Shown piece by piece: positions 62,450 through 64,000 of a DNA stretch of 64,000 bases. Within the stretch, counting starts at the first letter, position 1. Each line of letters begins with the position of its first letter. This DNA is from Sneathiella chungangensis. GTDB lineage: Bacteria > Pseudomonadota > Alphaproteobacteria > Sneathiellales > Sneathiellaceae. The stretch spans positions 1 through 64,000 of the forward strand of contig NZ_WTVA01000002.1 in the NCBI RefSeq assembly GCF_009882935.1. Reading direction: 5' to 3'. The notes beneath the pieces were generated by a model that had not been told where the DNA came from, ran no database searches, and saw only the letters and a list, made by a program, of their open reading frames with translations. A program made the position numbers and the translations under genes.

Positions 62450-62885
62450 TGGGCATAGGTCGATCCCATGAGATTTTCGAAAGAGTAGAGCCCGCCAATT
62501 TTTACGTAGACCAGTGAGACGAAACGCTCGACGCGGCATCGGAGCATTCCGCAGTGTTTAGCGGGTGTATCTATAACTTTCCAGAATTGCGTTGGGGCTG
62601 GCTGGAAAGGGATATCGGTTTCAGCCGACCGACGATATAGAGGCGGTCTTGAAGGCCGGTACCGAGTGGGGCGGAATGTGTCTTGCTATTCCAGGTCCGA
62701 TAGGGATGACAGATGACATCGCCGGATACATATGCGGACGTCTGCCGGTTCTCGACATTTCCTCGGAACTCACCCCCGGGCGCCGCCCGCACAGATCTCG
62801 CGCGCGCGAAATCCTCGCCTGACCGCGCCATCGCATCCCATCTCGATGACAAGGCGGGCGTTGCCGCAGTGCTCACGGCGGGGGA
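62450..62885. other. Spacer without a recognisable gene
   Basis: These 436 bases follow the enoyl-CoA hydratase. Short open frames exist on both strands, the longest about 100 codons, but none has a ribosome site, family motif or signal I can support. One plus-strand stretch (EAVLKAGTEWGGMCLAIPG, near 62650) reads somewhat protein-like and might be a remnant. Confidence 0.4.
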
Positions 62886-62910
62886 GTGGAGCGCCGAATT
62901 GGCGCTCCAC
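62886..62910. terminator. Strong hairpin at the end of the TRAP binding-protein gene
   Basis: GTGGAGCGCC (62886-62895) pairs perfectly with GGCGCTCCAC (62901-62910) around a five-base loop. It sits eight bases past the stop of the minus-strand TRAP gene. No T-run follows on the minus strand, so termination may be weak, or the stem may protect the message 3' end. Confidence 0.6.
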
Positions 62911-62918
62911 CCTTTGTA

Positions 62919-63962
62919 TTAGTTGTAGCGGTAAGGGCGACCTGCCTTTTGCATGTCCGCATTATATTGCTTGAAGATATCCACCACTTTTTTCTTGGTC
63001 TCGGATTCAGCGGCGATTTCATCCCAAAAGATGGTCGCGGCTTTTTCAACCTGGTCCCACTCCGCATCCGGGATTGTCGTCAATTTCATCTTGGTGCCAT
63101 TGACGCGAAGTGACGCTTCGCCGCCCCAGTACCACCACTGACGGTAATAATGCGACGAGTCAAAGGTGACCTTTACCAGTTCCTTCAAATGATCGGGTAA
63201 TTCGTTCCAGCGGTCCATGTTGGCGAAGAACGATCCTGCCCAGGCACCCGAGATATTGTTGGTGAGGAAGTAATTGGTTACATCCGCCCAGCCGACGGTG
63301 TAATCCTCGGTAATACCGGACCAGGCGATGCCGTCGAGTTCACCGGTCTGCACGGCCACCTCAATATCCTCCCAGGGAAGCGTAACCGGAACGACGCCGA
63401 ACTGGCTCATGAAACGACCGGCCGTCGGGAAGGTGAAGACGCGCTTGCCTTTCAGATCCTCAAGACTGTTGATCGGGTCCTTGGTCGCGAAGTGACAGGG
63501 ATCCCATGCGCCAGCGGAGATATGCTTGACACCAAGCTTTGAATATTCCGAATCCCATATCTCATTGAGACCGTACTGGTTGAACAGAACCGGCACATCC
63601 AGGGAATAGCGGCTTGCAAACGGGAAATAGCCGCCGAAAACGGTAACTTCCGTAGGCGAAGCCATGGAGTCGTCATCGGACTGCACGGCGTCGATTGTCC
63701 CTTTCTGCATCGCACGAAAAAGCTCTCCCGTCGGGACCAGCGCGTCAGAGGTATAAAGCTCGATCTGCATTTCGTCGCGGGCGATCTTGTTGAAGCTATC
63801 AATCGCCGGTTTGATGACATGCTCGGCGAGGGCTGGCCCGGCATAGGTCTGCAATCGCCATTTTATCGTCGATTGCGCGTGTACGGCGGGCGCCGCGAAA
63901 GAGGAGGCCGCGGCGACACCGGCGACGCCGGCGCTTTTGATAAAACTACGTCTTGTCGTCAT
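62919..63962 (-). CDS. TRAP transporter substrate-binding protein, DctP family
   Basis: This is a 347-residue periplasmic receptor. A twin-arginine motif RRSFIKSAG and cleavage near VHAQ predict Tat export. The mature protein has TIKWRLQTYAGPALAEHVIK, the carboxylate-binding Arg in FPTAGRFMSQFG (about 178) and IEVAVQTGELDGIAWSGITE, as in DctP proteins that bind organic acids. The ATG follows AGAAGGAGACAG. The membrane subunits (DctQM) are not in the window and may lie beyond its right edge. Confidence 0.93.
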   Translation of the reverse strand: MTTRRSFIKSAGVAGVAAASSFAAPAVHAQSTIKWRLQTYAGPALAEHVIKPAIDSFNKIARDEMQIELYTSDALVPTGELFRAMQKGTIDAVQSDDDSMASPTEVTVFGGYFPFASRYSLDVPVLFNQYGLNEIWDSEYSKLGVKHISAGAWDPCHFATKDPINSLEDLKGKRVFTFPTAGRFMSQFGVVPVTLPWEDIEVAVQTGELDGIAWSGITEDYTVGWADVTNYFLTNNISGAWAGSFFANMDRWNELPDHLKELVKVTFDSSHYYRQWWYWGGEASLRVNGTKMKLTTIPDAEWDQVEKAATIFWDEIAAESETKKKVVDIFKQYNADMQKAGRPYRYN

Positions 63963-64000
63963 TTCTGTCTCCTTCTGCTTGAGTATGGCATTTAAGTAGA

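Noticed and set aside
62592-62822. Short plus-strand open frame after the enoyl-CoA hydratase gene
   Set aside because: It looks mildly protein-like but has no ribosome site or family match that I can support; kept only as a note on the spacer.

Overview
The window looks like a chromosomal segment of a free-living, probably marine, heterotrophic alphaproteobacterium. The evidence is an alphaproteobacterial-style initiator tRNA with an encoded CCA, GC-rich codon use across most genes, and a dense set of solute-binding-protein transporters (Ugp-type and Liv-type ABC, TctABC, TRAP). Acyl-CoA, MaoC and GST-type catabolic genes are also abundant. No rRNA, CRISPR, transposase, integrase or phage gene was found. 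Genus is not determined.

Layout. (1) 1-7.4 kb: tRNA-fMet, then an AT-richer block with three tandem paralogous membrane proteins that look like GT-C glycosyltransferases but belong to no family I recognise, and a GT87-like transferase. (2) 7.5-15.7 kb: an EamA transporter coupled to a MarR-GNAT fusion regulator; a LysR regulator divergent from a complete ugpBAEC operon followed by an SDR. (3) 15.7-22.2 kb: photolyase; a GT39-type transferase divergent from a HAD-UbiA fusion of the polyprenyl-phosphate phosphoribosyltransferase type, an SMR-type small membrane protein, and cysteine synthase. (4) 22.5-29.4 kb: a livHMGF - acyl-CoA synthetase - binding protein operon, with a visible sigma70-like promoter, an apparent CTG start for livH and a clear intrinsic terminator. 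(5) 29.4-36 kb: class IV aminotransferase, a two-gene membrane-protein operon, VOC protein, cupin (FNR/FixK-like box upstream), adenylate cyclase-TolB-TPR protein, acyl-CoA dehydrogenase. (6) 36-47 kb: patatin/DUF3376 protein; an operon of FAD monooxygenase, MaoC hydratase, CitE-like lyase and PhyH dioxygenase; LemA-DUF2207; DUF1989; acyl-CoA dehydrogenase; a decayed TetR gene. (7) 47.5-54.3 kb: e(P4)-type acid phosphatase; tctCBA with an FAD amine oxidase, divergent from an XRE-cupin regulator across two stacked dyads; an Asp-nucleophile alpha/beta hydrolase. (8) 54.8-64 kb: GST; the ydbH-ynbE-ydbL trio; an ATC-hydrolase-like protein; a YghU-like GST; haloacid dehalogenase; enoyl-CoA hydratase; a Tat-exported TRAP binding protein.

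How the genes may work together. The best candidate for an unusual system is envelope glycosylation. A HAD-UbiA enzyme could make a polyprenyl-phosphoryl pentose, an SMR-type protein could flip it, and GT39, GT87 and the three paralogous transferases could use it at the periplasmic face. The four-gene operon at 38.7-42.5 kb is a coherent but unassigned CoA-ester/oxygenase catabolic unit. Most of the rest is uptake and catabolism of small organic acids, amines, lipids or aromatics under local one-component regulators.
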